Of a stretch of 64,000 bases of DNA, positions 51,669-61,473 are shown in pieces; position 1 is the stretch's first letter, and each line of letters opens with the position of its first letter. Source of the DNA: Bacteroidota bacterium (GTDB lineage: Bacteria > Bacteroidota > Bacteroidia > Bacteroidales > UBA12481); contig JABHCC010000061.1 in NCBI GenBank assembly GCA_018669475.1, forward strand, positions 186,001 to 250,000, written 5' to 3'. The notes under the pieces were generated by a model that saw only the letters and a list, made by a program, of their open reading frames with translations, was not told the origin of the DNA and did no database searches. A program made the position numbers and the translations under genes.

Positions 51669-53879
51669 CTATTTCATTGAGCCCATATCTAAGACCAGAG
51701 TACCCCCTTCTGTAATTGCACTATGCGGGAGAATATAACTCTCCTGTTCAACACCGTTCAAAGTTATTGACTGTACATATTTATTCTGTGTGGAAACGAA
51801 AGGCGCCTTTATTGTAAACTTCTTATCCTTTCCAAGATCAATTTTAATCTCTTCAAAAAGAGGACTGCCGATAACATATTCAGCTTTCCCTGGCGTGACC
51901 GGGTAAAAACCCATAGCTGAAAATACATACCAGGCTGAAAGTCCGCCACCATCTTCATCACCACAAATTCCCATAACATCGTTTCTGAACCATGTATCCA
52001 TGAGTTGTCTGACTCGTTTCTGGGTCTTCCATGGCTCACCTGCAAGAGTATAAAGATATGGTACATGAAAGCCAGGTTCATTGCCCATAACAAACTGACC
52101 AGTTAATCCGGTAGCATCAGGTTGGCTTTTATATGTACCCCATTTTGCATATCCGGTGAGAGATTCAGTAAAAAGCTGATCCAGCTTCTTGATAAATGCT
52201 TCTTCTCCTCCCATTAGTTCAATCAGAGCAGGAATATCATGCTGAACTGACCACGTATAGTTCCAGCTGTTTACTTCTGCAAAGTATTCACGACAACCAT
52301 CCCCTCCCGACGTTTTCGGATCAAAGGGCTCCACCCAGGAACCATCAGCTTTTTTTGGAGACATGAAACCCGTTTCACTATTAAAGACATTTTTGTAGTT
52401 TTCAGCTCGCTTTTTCAGAATCTCAGCATCCTCATGATAGTTCCAAGCCTCAGCAAGCTGCCCGAGACACCAATCATTATATGAATGTTCAAGAGTAACT
52501 GCTACAGCCTGTCGCTTTTCATAAGGATGAACCGCCTTGATAGTTTCCTTCTCTCCCGGAGCTAAAGCAGGAAAATATCCATTTTCGTGGTAGAAATTAT
52601 CAAGCTCGGTAGCCGGGCCTTCCTTCCAGGGAAGCAAAGTGCCCTTAAAAGCATTCTTCCTTAAACCTGCGTAAGCCTTTGATTTACTAAAGCTTCGAAT
52701 TCCTTTAGCCCATGCATCAGCGAAAATCGCAGCTTGATGGTGACCAATCATACATTTAGCATCTCCATATACCTGTGGGAAAGTAGGCATCCAGCCACTT
52801 TGTTCATACATCGAAATGTAAGAACGAAGCATATCCCTTTCTCTGTCCGGGGATATTATGAATCGCAAAGGATGCAGAGCACGATACGTATCCCAGCTCC
52901 AGTCATCAACATAAAAACCATTAGCTGCTTTATGAGTTTTTCCATCATAAGCGCTACGGTACCTGCCATATTCACTGATATTCACCATTCGTTCCATGGT
53001 CCGGTACATTGCAGTATAAAAGGTAGTCCGCTGATCAGGAGTTCCTCCCTTTATCTGTATTTTCCCAAGCTCCTTGTTCCAGGCTGCAGCCCCTGCATCA
53101 GCAGTTTTCTGAAAACCCCAACCAGGATTTTCCTTGAGCAGGTTTCTTCCGGCTTGTTTAGCATCAATCCAGGAAATAGCATAATTCATGATGACCTGTA
53201 CCGATGCATCAAAAACTACATAATACTTCAGCCCATCACCTGAGACCTTCTTTGATTTAACCACTTGTCCGGATTCATTTATGTATCCAGACTCCCTGAC
53301 GGGATGATTAAAGAAGATATTTATATGTTGTTTAACTCCTTTTACTGTTTCATATCCGATAAGATTTTGTGTCCCTTTCAACTGAAATCTTGAAGCATCC
53401 TTTGTCTCAAAAAGTAACACTAGCTTGTCAGATATGGCAGGGCTAAATACATAAAATGCACAGCGTTCTGTAGGAGAAAATTCGACTTTCATGTCGAGAT
53501 CATCCAATTGAACAGAATAGTAATATGGAGTTGTTATTTCGAAATCCCTGTCAAACTCAGAACTATGATTAGCTTTCGAAAGAGATTCTTTACCCATCAT
53601 AGGCATAAGAGTCATAGCAGGTGCACCCCTGTGTTCTGGTCTGTTGATTGGAAAACCATAAATCCGTGTGGCTAAATAAGTATCCAGGATACCTGGGTTA
53701 TATACAGGCCAAAATCTTAACATACCATAAGGCCTGTGTACAGTTGGGAATGTAGGCATTAATACATGACTAATACTACCAATCCTTGGATTAACTAAAT
53801 CCACTAAATCCTGTGATTTTAAATTCCCACTACCTATAACAACTAAAATCCAAATCACGAAAAACAATCTCTTTCTCAT
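51669..53879 (-). CDS. GH92 family alpha-mannosidase, secreted
   Basis: 736 residues from the ATG at 53877-53879; a TTG lies two codons earlier. Signal peptide about 1-23 (ending LKSQ). N-terminal beta-sandwich about 24-255, then an (alpha/alpha)6 barrel with GWMPTFPQVYGDAKCMIG and the family signature GDEDGGGLSAWYVFSAMGFYP. GH92 enzymes are calcium-dependent exo-acting alpha-mannosidases that trim N-glycans or yeast mannan. No other mannan gene or SusCD pair is in view. Divergent from hypF, 163 bp between. Confidence 0.94.
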   Translation of the reverse strand: MRKRLFFVIWILVVIGSGNLKSQDLVDLVNPRIGSISHVLMPTFPTVHRPYGMLRFWPVYNPGILDTYLATRIYGFPINRPEHRGAPAMTLMPMMGKESLSKANHSSEFDRDFEITTPYYYSVQLDDLDMKVEFSPTERCAFYVFSPAISDKLVLLFETKDASRFQLKGTQNLIGYETVKGVKQHINIFFNHPVRESGYINESGQVVKSKKVSGDGLKYYVVFDASVQVIMNYAISWIDAKQAGRNLLKENPGWGFQKTADAGAAAWNKELGKIQIKGGTPDQRTTFYTAMYRTMERMVNISEYGRYRSAYDGKTHKAANGFYVDDWSWDTYRALHPLRFIISPDRERDMLRSYISMYEQSGWMPTFPQVYGDAKCMIGHHQAAIFADAWAKGIRSFSKSKAYAGLRKNAFKGTLLPWKEGPATELDNFYHENGYFPALAPGEKETIKAVHPYEKRQAVAVTLEHSYNDWCLGQLAEAWNYHEDAEILKKRAENYKNVFNSETGFMSPKKADGSWVEPFDPKTSGGDGCREYFAEVNSWNYTWSVQHDIPALIELMGGEEAFIKKLDQLFTESLTGYAKWGTYKSQPDATGLTGQFVMGNEPGFHVPYLYTLAGEPWKTQKRVRQLMDTWFRNDVMGICGDEDGGGLSAWYVFSAMGFYPVTPGKAEYVIGSPLFEEIKIDLGKDKKFTIKAPFVSTQNKYVQSITLNGVEQESYILPHSAITEGGTLVLDMGSMK

Positions 53880-54042
53880 ATCCAATAATTTTCGAGCAGC
53901 AAAAATAGCATTATCTTACTGCGTAATGAGATAAAACTTATAATTGAGGGTATATAGTATCTATCCACCTTGAAAAACTGGTACTTTCCCGTGATATTCA
54001 CATATTATCTCTGTGAAAGATTTTTATTCATAAATTTAAACC

Positions 54043-56337
54043 ATGACCTTATCCAGCCTAACAGATACCACGACCTATATTATCCAGATTAAGGGCTTGG
54101 TTCAGGGAGTTGGATTCAGACCATTTATTTACCGCCTTGCAAAAACATTTAATCTAAACGGATGGGTTATAAATCGAAACGATGGTGTACTCATCAAGAT
54201 TTCAGCTACCCAGGGTCAACTATTCAGGTTTAAGGAAGCAATATTTAAGCAGGCCCCTCATGCGGCAATAGTCCATGAGATTACGTATGAAGAAATCCAA
54301 AAAGAAGAATTCAGTAAGTTTGAGATCAGAAAAAGCTCGGAAGTCTCAGATTCAATTACATGGGTGAGTCCGGATATTGCCGTTTGCAAGGATTGTATGA
54401 ATGATTTGTTATCCCAGGAGCATCGGATAGCTTATCCTTTCATTAACTGCACCCATTGTGGCCCGCGTTTTTCGATCATACGAGACCTGCCATACGATCG
54501 TCCTAAAACAACAATGGACATATTCCCGATGTGCGAGATCTGCACGAAGGAATATATGAATGTAAATGACAGAAGATTTCACGCTCAGCCTGTTGCCTGC
54601 AATTCATGTGGCCCCAGGTATTCCCTAATACAAAAAGGGCAGGAAACAAACAAGCTGGAAAGCATTCTTGATGAATTGTCTGTGGGGATTCAGGCAGGGG
54701 GCATTTTTGCTATGAAGGGAATGGGAGGATATCATCTCACCTGTGATGCATTTAATCAACAGGCCGTAGAAAAGTTGAGAGAATTAAAAAACAGAGATGG
54801 TAAACCTTTTGCAGTTCTTTGTGCTTCTTTAAAGCATGCAAGAAAGCTTGCTGAAATCAGTCGGCATGAGGAAAAGCTATTACTTAGCTGGAAAAGACCC
54901 GTTGTTCTGCTCAAGAGGAAATCTGGTTTAGCTAAAGCCGTTAATAGTGGATTAGACAGGGTAGGTATTTTGCTTCCCTATATGCCATTTCATTTTCAGC
55001 TAATGGAAAGGCTTACTACAACTGCAATAGTGCTAACCAGTGGGAATTTTTCTGATGAACCAATTATAATCTCAAACCAACTGGCTATTGATAGTTTTAA
55101 AACTAAAACCTCAGGAGTTTTAACATATAACAGAGATATTCATAATCGAATCGATGATTCAGTTGTCAAATCGATCGGAACTAAGACACAGATTATCAGA
55201 AGATCCAGGGCTTATGCCCCTTCACCAATAATTACTGAGCTCATGACAGAAGGGATTTTTGCTGCAGGAGCTGAGCTGCTTAATTCCTTTGCAATAGGTA
55301 AAGGTAATCAGGCAATTATGAGTCAGTATATTGGTGACTTGAAAAATCTGGAAACTCTTGAGTTCTATGAGGAGAGTTATTCCCGTTTCTGCAATCTGTT
55401 TAAATTTAATCCTGAAATTGTTGTTGCAGACATGCATCCTGCATATTTGTCTGGTTCTTTTGCAGAAAAAATAGCCGCCGAGAAACAAATAAAACTGATT
55501 AGGGTACAACATCATCATGCACACATTGCATCTGTTATGGCGGATCAGGGTCTTGATCAGAAAGTAATCGGACTTAGTCTGGATGGGTTGGGCCTGGGCA
55601 CTGACAATAAAATCTGGGGGGCAGAAGTCATGCTTGCTGATCTAATATCTTTTGAGCGTTCCTTTCATTATAAATATATACCGATGCCAGGAGGGGACAA
55701 AGCATCACAGCAGCCATGGCGCATGGCACTGGCATATTTGTACGAAGTATTTGGGTCAGAGGCTTATGACCTTAAGTTACCAATGACAAAAGCAATCGGC
55801 AGCAAAAAAATCAATACCATTCTTCAGATGCTGGAACAGAAATTGAACTGTCCGGAAGCTTCCAGTGCAGGAAGACTATTTGATGCTGTGGCTGCTATTT
55901 CAGGCATTTGCTATCATAACAGTTTCCAGGCTGAAGCACCCATGTTGCTAGAATCAGTAATTGATCATTCAGAAAAAGCAAGCTATTCTTATCGTCTGAC
56001 CAAATCTGAAATTGATTTTGGGCCCATGATAAGAGAAATATATTCAGATATCCAGAACAAAATTCCTACATCCTCTGTCTCTGCAAAGTTTCATAACACT
56101 CAGATTGAAGCTCTGACTCAGACAGCCGACATGCTAAGTCATCAGCATAGAATAAATATGGTCGTATTATCAGGTGGAAGTTTTCAAAATCATTACCTTG
56201 TGAAAAACATAACAGACTCTTTAAATAAAAAAGGAATCAAGGTAATATTACCAGAGTCAGTACCAGTAAATGACCAGGGGATAGCACTGGGACAATTAGC
56301 AATTGCTGCAAAAAAAAGAAGCCTTGGACTAATCTAG
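54043..56337 (+). CDS. hypF: carbamoyltransferase HypF, [NiFe] hydrogenase maturation
   Basis: 764 residues, the normal length. Domains in order: acylphosphatase about 10-97 (KGLVQGVGFRPFIYRL), two zinc fingers about 110-190 (CKDCMNDLL, CTHCGPRFS, CEICTKEY, CNSCGPRYS), YrdC-like about 205-385, Kae1/HypF carbamoyltransferase about 395-764 (VQHHHAHIAS, SLDGLGLGTD, VVLSGGSFQN). It uses carbamoyl phosphate and ATP to make the CN ligands of the hydrogenase iron. It is first in a hypF-hypA-hypB run with gaps of 5 and 10 bp. Confidence 0.97.
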   Translation: MTLSSLTDTTTYIIQIKGLVQGVGFRPFIYRLAKTFNLNGWVINRNDGVLIKISATQGQLFRFKEAIFKQAPHAAIVHEITYEEIQKEEFSKFEIRKSSEVSDSITWVSPDIAVCKDCMNDLLSQEHRIAYPFINCTHCGPRFSIIRDLPYDRPKTTMDIFPMCEICTKEYMNVNDRRFHAQPVACNSCGPRYSLIQKGQETNKLESILDELSVGIQAGGIFAMKGMGGYHLTCDAFNQQAVEKLRELKNRDGKPFAVLCASLKHARKLAEISRHEEKLLLSWKRPVVLLKRKSGLAKAVNSGLDRVGILLPYMPFHFQLMERLTTTAIVLTSGNFSDEPIIISNQLAIDSFKTKTSGVLTYNRDIHNRIDDSVVKSIGTKTQIIRRSRAYAPSPIITELMTEGIFAAGAELLNSFAIGKGNQAIMSQYIGDLKNLETLEFYEESYSRFCNLFKFNPEIVVADMHPAYLSGSFAEKIAAEKQIKLIRVQHHHAHIASVMADQGLDQKVIGLSLDGLGLGTDNKIWGAEVMLADLISFERSFHYKYIPMPGGDKASQQPWRMALAYLYEVFGSEAYDLKLPMTKAIGSKKINTILQMLEQKLNCPEASSAGRLFDAVAAISGICYHNSFQAEAPMLLESVIDHSEKASYSYRLTKSEIDFGPMIREIYSDIQNKIPTSSVSAKFHNTQIEALTQTADMLSHQHRINMVVLSGGSFQNHYLVKNITDSLNKKGIKVILPESVPVNDQGIALGQLAIAAKKRSLGLI

Positions 56338-56342
56338 ATCGA

Positions 56343-56684
56343 ATGCATGAACTATCTATAGCCATGAACATCCTGGAAATAGTAGAAGATTATACATCCA
56401 GGGAAAACACGAAGAAAGTTCTGGAGTTGGAGCTTGATATTGGTGATTTATCAGGAATTGAGATTCCTGCCCTGAAGTTTGCTTTGGAAACCACAAAAGA
56501 AGGGAGCATACTGGAGTCATCTGTAATAGTAATAAACGCGATTCAGGCTCAGGTTCAATGTCAGGACTGCCAGTCAGTATTTACAGCAAAAACCCAGTTT
56601 GAACCTTGCCCTGAATGCCAGAGTTTCTTTTCAATCATTCAATCGGGTAATGAGCTAAAAGTAAAATCAATACTAATCGAATAA
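56343..56684 (+). CDS. hypA: hydrogenase nickel metallochaperone HypA
   Basis: 113 residues. Starts MHELSIA, where Met1-His2-Glu3 bind nickel. The zinc site is the pair CQDC and CPEC near 74-96. HypA delivers nickel to the large subunit of the [NiFe] hydrogenase together with HypB, which is encoded 10 bp downstream. No anomalies seen. Confidence 0.96.
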   Translation: MHELSIAMNILEIVEDYTSRENTKKVLELELDIGDLSGIEIPALKFALETTKEGSILESSVIVINAIQAQVQCQDCQSVFTAKTQFEPCPECQSFFSIIQSGNELKVKSILIE

Positions 56685-56694
56685 CATAAACAAA

Positions 56695-57492
56695 ATGTGT
56701 GACACCTGTGGTTGTAGTGACTCAAATAAAATTATCATCCGCAAACTAAATCCGGAAGGAGATAATGAGTATCAAGATTCTCATCATGATCCACATGACC
56801 ATACTCATGATCATGAACACGGACATGATCACAATCATGTGCACAGCCATCGAAAGCTTATGATAGAGACGGATATTTTGGGGAAGAATAATTTGCTGGC
56901 TGAAAGGAATCGTGGATATTTTGAAGCAAAAGGGATTTTCACCCTTAACATGATGAGTTCCCCAGGATCAGGAAAGACCTTACTTCTGGAAAAAACAATT
57001 ATGCGCACCGGTCTGGATACTACTATTGCTGTTATTGAAGGAGATCAGCAAACCCTGAATGATGCCAGACGGATTCAAAATACCGGAGCAGAAGTAATAC
57101 AGGTCAACACAGGTAATGGATGTCATCTGGATGCCGACATGATTAATAAAGCTCTGCACGAGTTAAATCCTGATAATAATAGTATTCTAGTCATTGAAAA
57201 TGTGGGTAATCTTGTTTGTCCATCGCTTTTTGACCTGGGTGAAGCTAAACGGGTGGTTATTATAAGTACTACTGAAGGGGAAGATAAGCCCATTAAATAT
57301 CCTACCATGTTTGAGAAGGCTGATCTGCTTATCATTAATAAGACAGATCTTCTACCCTATCTGGATTTTGACATGGAAAGTCTTAAGGATTATGCTTTAC
57401 AGGTTAATCATCATCTTGAATTCATTGAATTATCTGCAAAAACAGAAGAAGGAATAGACGAATGGATAAGATGGATTAACAAACATAAATAA
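56695..57492 (+). CDS. hypB: hydrogenase nickel GTPase HypB
   Basis: 265 residues. N-terminal CxxCGC nickel site (MCDTCGCSD), then a His/Asp-rich stretch at about 28-53 with about a dozen histidines for nickel storage, then a SIMIBI G domain: P-loop SSPGSGKT, EGDQQT, NTGNGCHLD with internal metal-site cysteine and His, and NKTDLLPY. It inserts nickel with GTP hydrolysis. hypC, D and E are not next to it; the next gene is unrelated. Confidence 0.97.
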   Translation: MCDTCGCSDSNKIIIRKLNPEGDNEYQDSHHDPHDHTHDHEHGHDHNHVHSHRKLMIETDILGKNNLLAERNRGYFEAKGIFTLNMMSSPGSGKTLLLEKTIMRTGLDTTIAVIEGDQQTLNDARRIQNTGAEVIQVNTGNGCHLDADMINKALHELNPDNNSILVIENVGNLVCPSLFDLGEAKRVVIISTTEGEDKPIKYPTMFEKADLLIINKTDLLPYLDFDMESLKDYALQVNHHLEFIELSAKTEEGIDEWIRWINKHK

Positions 57493-57541
57493 ACTGGAAC
57501 ATATTGGAAAAACCATATCTTTAGGTGGAAAATTGATTTGA

Positions 57542-58240
57542 ATGTACAAAACAAAACAATCAGTTATATCACCCCCGGCCCGAAGCAGGAATATTTTCTA
57601 TGATCTAGGCTATTTCTTTTTGAAAAAACCGAAAAAGGAGACCTTGATTCGGTTTTCAAGTGAGGGGGAACGACAAAACTATAATGACCGGATAAGGCAA
57701 CGTCTCGGAATTAATCCGGATCGTTTTTCAATATTGAATATTCACCGGATTGGTGTTAATGCTCCTGTAAATTACATGTTTAATGAGATATTGAATTGGA
57801 ATGGAGACTCAACTTGCTGGCCTAACCATACCGCAAAAGTTGATCGTATAAAAAACCGTCTGGAAGACATTAGAATTCTGTTTCTAGGAATTAAATTTCT
57901 TCCTCTTTTCCTTTTAAAGTCAAGGAAATTTAAGAAAACTCCTGACCGTTTTGATTTTGATAATGCACGTTATCTGCTGTATGAATGTAGCGGAGGATAT
58001 CCAATAGGAATCTTCAGTATGTATGTTAGATCACCAATTGCTTCTTTAAGTGAAATTGCTCAGGCTCAGTTATTTATAATCGTGGGATTTAATTTTTACG
58101 GAAAGGAACGATTAGCCAGAAAAGGTCTGACAAACAAGATCTGGCTGTCAATTCACAACCGGGTTACGACGCATGTTCTCATCAGAATGAAGCAACTGGC
58201 TGAATGGCGTTTTGAGAAAATGCAAGATCATATCTCTTGA
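57542..58240 (+). CDS. conserved hypothetical protein
   Basis: 232 residues. No signal peptide. Basic and aromatic-rich, with a short hydrophobic stretch RILFLGIKFLPLFLL (about 110-124) and another IAQAQLFIIVGFNFYG (about 176-191) that may only touch a membrane. No catalytic motif I recognise. It lies 49 bp after hypB on the same strand, but no hydrogenase link is evident. Convergent with the hemolysin III gene. Functional call impossible from the sequence. Confidence 0.6.
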   Translation: MYKTKQSVISPPARSRNIFYDLGYFFLKKPKKETLIRFSSEGERQNYNDRIRQRLGINPDRFSILNIHRIGVNAPVNYMFNEILNWNGDSTCWPNHTAKVDRIKNRLEDIRILFLGIKFLPLFLLKSRKFKKTPDRFDFDNARYLLYECSGGYPIGIFSMYVRSPIASLSEIAQAQLFIIVGFNFYGKERLARKGLTNKIWLSIHNRVTTHVLIRMKQLAEWRFEKMQDHIS

Positions 58241-58287
58241 TCTCCTCATATTTAATATGCTTGCCAAGACATACCTCCTTTGCATCC

Positions 58288-58956
58288 CTAAATGCTGATT
58301 GGAATCACAAAGTAATAAATACCCACAAAGTGTGAAATTGTACCAGCCAGAACTAAAATATGCCATACCAGATGATGGTATTTAAACCTGGCTTTTCGGT
58401 AGAAAAATATACCTATGGTGTAGCAGAGACCTCCGGCAAGAATCCACAAAACTCCTGTCTGAGATACACTTTTAAAAATAGGAACCAATGCAATAAGCAG
58501 CATCCATCCCATTGCAGCATATAGTAAAATATAAAACATATTCACTCCGGCATTAAATTTCGTTGGCTTTGTTAGTTTGATGGTGATACCAATTATCGCT
58601 AATCCCCACTCCAGACCAAAAATCACCCAGCCAAGTGGTCCGTGCAAAGCCACCAGTGTAAACGGGGTGTAAGTACCAGCAATCAACAGAAAAATAGCAA
58701 CCTGATCTAAGGTAAAAAAAACCTCTTTAGCTTTACCCGGCTGTAACCAGTGAGTCATGGTAGATGAAAAGTACAGAATTACCATACTCGCCCCAAATAC
58801 AGATGAACTAACAATATGCCATCCCGTTCCAATCTGAACTGATCTGACCACTAATAAAACTAATGCGGTTATAGCTAATAAGGTTCCGGCCAGATGTGAA
58901 ATTGCATTAGCCAGTTCCTCGCCTTTCGAGTATCGTGAATTCTCATGTGTATTCAT
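58288..58956 (-). CDS. hemolysin III / PAQR family membrane protein
   Basis: 222 residues from the ATG at 58954-58956; a TTG three codons earlier is less likely. Seven membrane helices with the family residues HLAG near the first helix, the SSTMTHWL motif, and histidines of the last helix in HHLVWHILVLAGTISHFVGIYY. PAQR-type relatives have a zinc site of three His and one Asp and ceramidase-like hydrolysis; bacterial members have mostly unknown roles. The name 'hemolysin' is historical. Confidence 0.93.
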   Translation of the reverse strand: MNTHENSRYSKGEELANAISHLAGTLLAITALVLLVVRSVQIGTGWHIVSSSVFGASMVILYFSSTMTHWLQPGKAKEVFFTLDQVAIFLLIAGTYTPFTLVALHGPLGWVIFGLEWGLAIIGITIKLTKPTKFNAGVNMFYILLYAAMGWMLLIALVPIFKSVSQTGVLWILAGGLCYTIGIFFYRKARFKYHHLVWHILVLAGTISHFVGIYYFVIPISI

Positions 58957-59025
58957 AGACTTCAAAGGTAAAAAATGCAGAATTTTTTTGGAACACTTTT
59001 TGAACTATGGTAAAAAAAGAAAGCC

Positions 59026-59724
59026 ATGAGAACAAAACTAAGTCTGATATTAGTGCTGATAAGCACTTTATCTTTTGCCCAGGAAACAAAAAACTTCATT
59101 GATAAACCTTATATGGAAGTTACCGGTAAGGGAGAGCTGGAAGTTACTCCTGATGAAATTTACCTAAGTATAAAACTGAAGGAAGCAGACAATAAAGGGA
59201 AAGAATCTGTTGAAGCCTTAGAAAAGAAAATGGTGCTAAAGCTTAAAGCTCTGGGTATTGATGTAGAAGAAGCTCTATCAATAATGGATTTTTCCAGTAA
59301 CTTCAGATCCTATTGGTTAAGAAAAACGAATATACTCACCTCCAAAGAATATCAGTTACTCGTCAAAGATGGAACAACAGCCGGACAAGTATTTATGGAG
59401 CTTGAAAAGTTGGGAATTTCGAATATATCAATAGTTAAAGTTGACCATTCTAAGATTGATCAACTTAGGAATGATGTAAAAGTGAAAGCCATACAAGCCG
59501 CTAAAGATAAGGCTTCAATGCTTGCTAAAGGAATCGGTCAGTCAGCAGGTAAAGCAATATATATTCAAGAGTTAAATACTGGGTATTATCCACGTAATAC
59601 AATGGCTACGAATATTAGGGTTAAGGCATTTGCTGAGCTTGAAGAGCAGGATTTCATGCCTGAAATTGAATTTGAGAAAATAAAACTTGAATATTCGATA
59701 CTGGTTCGTTTCGAACTCAACTGA
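59026..59724 (+). CDS. SIMPL domain (DUF541) periplasmic protein
   Basis: 232 residues. Signal peptide 1-18 (ending LSFAQ). The rest is one SIMPL/DUF541 domain, with the strand VTGKGELEVTPDEIYLSIKL near the start and the QAAKDKASMLAKGIG helix late in the chain. The family is found in the periplasm or outer membrane; in other bacteria it oligomerises and has been linked to stress resistance, but its role is unclear. Divergent from the hemolysin III gene. Confidence 0.9.
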   Translation: MRTKLSLILVLISTLSFAQETKNFIDKPYMEVTGKGELEVTPDEIYLSIKLKEADNKGKESVEALEKKMVLKLKALGIDVEEALSIMDFSSNFRSYWLRKTNILTSKEYQLLVKDGTTAGQVFMELEKLGISNISIVKVDHSKIDQLRNDVKVKAIQAAKDKASMLAKGIGQSAGKAIYIQELNTGYYPRNTMATNIRVKAFAELEEQDFMPEIEFEKIKLEYSILVRFELN

Positions 59725-59859
59725 TATTCCACCATACAACCAGGCTTGTAATATAGAAATCACCGAGTTCAATATGCAATTCACCGATTCAATTTTATGA
59801 AGAATGTAATTTTCGTGATCTTTACTCAACTAATAAACTACAACTCAAAGTAAGATCGC

Positions 59860-60735
59860 ATGAAAAAACTACACTTTCTTCTCAGTGGCATCTTAATCAT
59901 CTGTTTGATTGGATCAAGCAGCTGTGCAATACTAAATAAGTCAAAAGGCAATGATGCACCAACTCTAAAATTCAAGATCCCGGTAGGTCAATCACTTGTG
60001 TTCGAAAGCGAGGCTTCAAGTCAGATAGAAATGGAGCAAATGGGCCAAACTATCTCAATTAGCTCGAAATCTACCGGCAAAGTAAAAGCAAGCTCCTTGG
60101 AACAGCTTGAAAATACTTGTAAAATTGAATTTGAAACCCTGGCTATGACTCAAAACGTGGAAAGTCCTATGGGTGGAGGTGACACAGATTTCTCTGAAAT
60201 ACTTGGATTAAAAACTACTGGTATACTGTCAGCCAAGGGTGTTTTGGAGGAACTTGAAGGTTTTGAATCATACCCAACAATAAGCACAGCCATGGGAGAG
60301 GATGTCACCCCGGATGTTTTCAAAATGGGATTGGAGCAATTATTTTTTATTTTGCCAGACGGACCTGTTAAAAAAGGTAGTACCTGGACAGAAGGAATAA
60401 GTAATGAGATGCCTTATAGCGGTGGTACACTGTCGACGACAGGCCAGATGATTTATGAAGTGCTTGAGAAAATCATTGTGGAAGGGCACAACTGTTTTAA
60501 AATTAAGGGTACGGCTGAAACAAAAACAAGCGGAACCTTTGAACAGCAAGGAACTGAGATCATCCTCAACAGAACTACAAAAATCAACAGTGATATAATT
60601 TTTTCAATAGACAAGGGAATGTATCTTTCAACAGTGACTAGCACAATAACCGATGGTATTATTGATGTGCCAGCTGCCAACATGACTATGCCTCAAAAAA
60701 TTACTGGTAAATCATCAGTCAAAGTTATTTTCTAG
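59860..60735 (+). CDS. DUF6263-type lipoprotein
   Basis: 291 residues. Lipobox SSSC near 21-24. Beta-rich chain of repeated turns (FKIPVGQSLVFESEAS, SISSKSTGKV) that fits DUF6263 in Bacteroidota. No enzyme motif. Same strand as the SIMPL gene, 135 bp downstream; a strong bidirectional terminator follows it. Cell-envelope location is likely, function unknown. Confidence 0.75.
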   Translation: MKKLHFLLSGILIICLIGSSSCAILNKSKGNDAPTLKFKIPVGQSLVFESEASSQIEMEQMGQTISISSKSTGKVKASSLEQLENTCKIEFETLAMTQNVESPMGGGDTDFSEILGLKTTGILSAKGVLEELEGFESYPTISTAMGEDVTPDVFKMGLEQLFFILPDGPVKKGSTWTEGISNEMPYSGGTLSTTGQMIYEVLEKIIVEGHNCFKIKGTAETKTSGTFEQQGTEIILNRTTKINSDIIFSIDKGMYLSTVTSTITDGIIDVPAANMTMPQKITGKSSVKVIF

Positions 60736-60759
60736 GAAGAAAAAGACTTTTCGTAATTT

Positions 60760-60793
60760 AAAAAGCCAGGTACCCATAAGTATCTGGCTTTTT
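60760..60793. terminator. bidirectional intrinsic terminator
   Basis: AAAAAGCCAG and its complement CTGGCTTTTT pair around a short loop with an inner TAC/GTA. T-runs appear on both strands, so it can end the DUF6263 transcript and the convergent HAD phosphatase transcript. Confidence 0.9.
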
Positions 60794-60795
60794 TA

Positions 60796-61455
60796 TTAAG
60801 GAATAACCCTCCACCCTTCTTTCCTGGCCAATCTGGCAAGGTGTCGGTCAGGTCCTACGCAGATTGGATATCCAATTTTCTCCAGAACAGGTACATCAGA
60901 TATTGAATCGGCATAATAGTACACTTTCTGAAGATCACATGGGTAACCCTCAGAATATCCAAGCATACGCACTAATTTTTCCTCTTGAAAATTCAATTTG
61001 CCTAATGGTTTTCCTGTAAACTTATCTCCTTTTATCTCAAGATGTGAGCAGATCACATCATCTAAATCCAGATATTCCGAAATGGGCTCACATACCTGAG
61101 CCATTGCCGCTGATAGCATCACATTTCTGGCTCCATTAGCTTTGTGATGTGCAATTTCTTCAATTAATTCCGTACGAATTTCAGGAATCAGATCTTTCTG
61201 CACCACTTCTGCAGCAAATTGCTCAAACTCTTTCAGGGAAACGCCCTTCATCCATTGGGCCATGGCATTAATAATTTTGTGTGTATCACGCCATTCCAGT
61301 TTATAAAGAATAACCATATAAACCCCAAATAGTAAATCTCTTGTCCGCATTAAACCAGTATGATGTGCCCGACGAACCAATACAGAACCTGAATTGATTC
61401 TTAGGAGTGTACGATCAAGGTCATAAAAGGCTAAGTAACTATATTCTTTTGCGAT
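60796..61455 (-). CDS. HAD-family phosphatase with non-standard start
   Basis: About 219 residues if begun at the ATC codon 61453-61455. The HAD nucleophile motif DLDRTLL lies at 61402-61422, upstream of the first TTG (61378-61380), so the protein must start earlier than any ATG, GTG or TTG in the frame. Reading upstream, the frame is open to a TAA at 61474-61476, which is the stop of the lipid kinase gene in the same frame. Other motifs: MLSAA, KPLGKLNFQEEK, and YADSISDVPVLEKIG with the conserved Asp pair. It is HAD-IB-like (SerB or phosphatidylglycerophosphatase type), and its operon with a lipid kinase and an acyltransferase suggests a lipid phosphate substrate. Confidence 0.75.
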   Translation of the reverse strand: MAKEYSYLAFYDLDRTLLRINSGSVLVRRAHHTGLMRTRDLLFGVYMVILYKLEWRDTHKIINAMAQWMKGVSLKEFEQFAAEVVQKDLIPEIRTELIEEIAHHKANGARNVMLSAAMAQVCEPISEYLDLDDVICSHLEIKGDKFTGKPLGKLNFQEEKLVRMLGYSEGYPCDLQKVYYYADSISDVPVLEKIGYPICVGPDRHLARLARKEGWRVIP

Positions 61456-61473
61456 AACTAAAAGTATTAATGA

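Noticed and set aside
53980-54025. GTGATATTCAC palindrome and TTCACA-N9-TGTGAA inverted repeat before hypF
   Set aside because: Short and imperfect; no match to a known hydrogenase regulator site, so kept out of the features.
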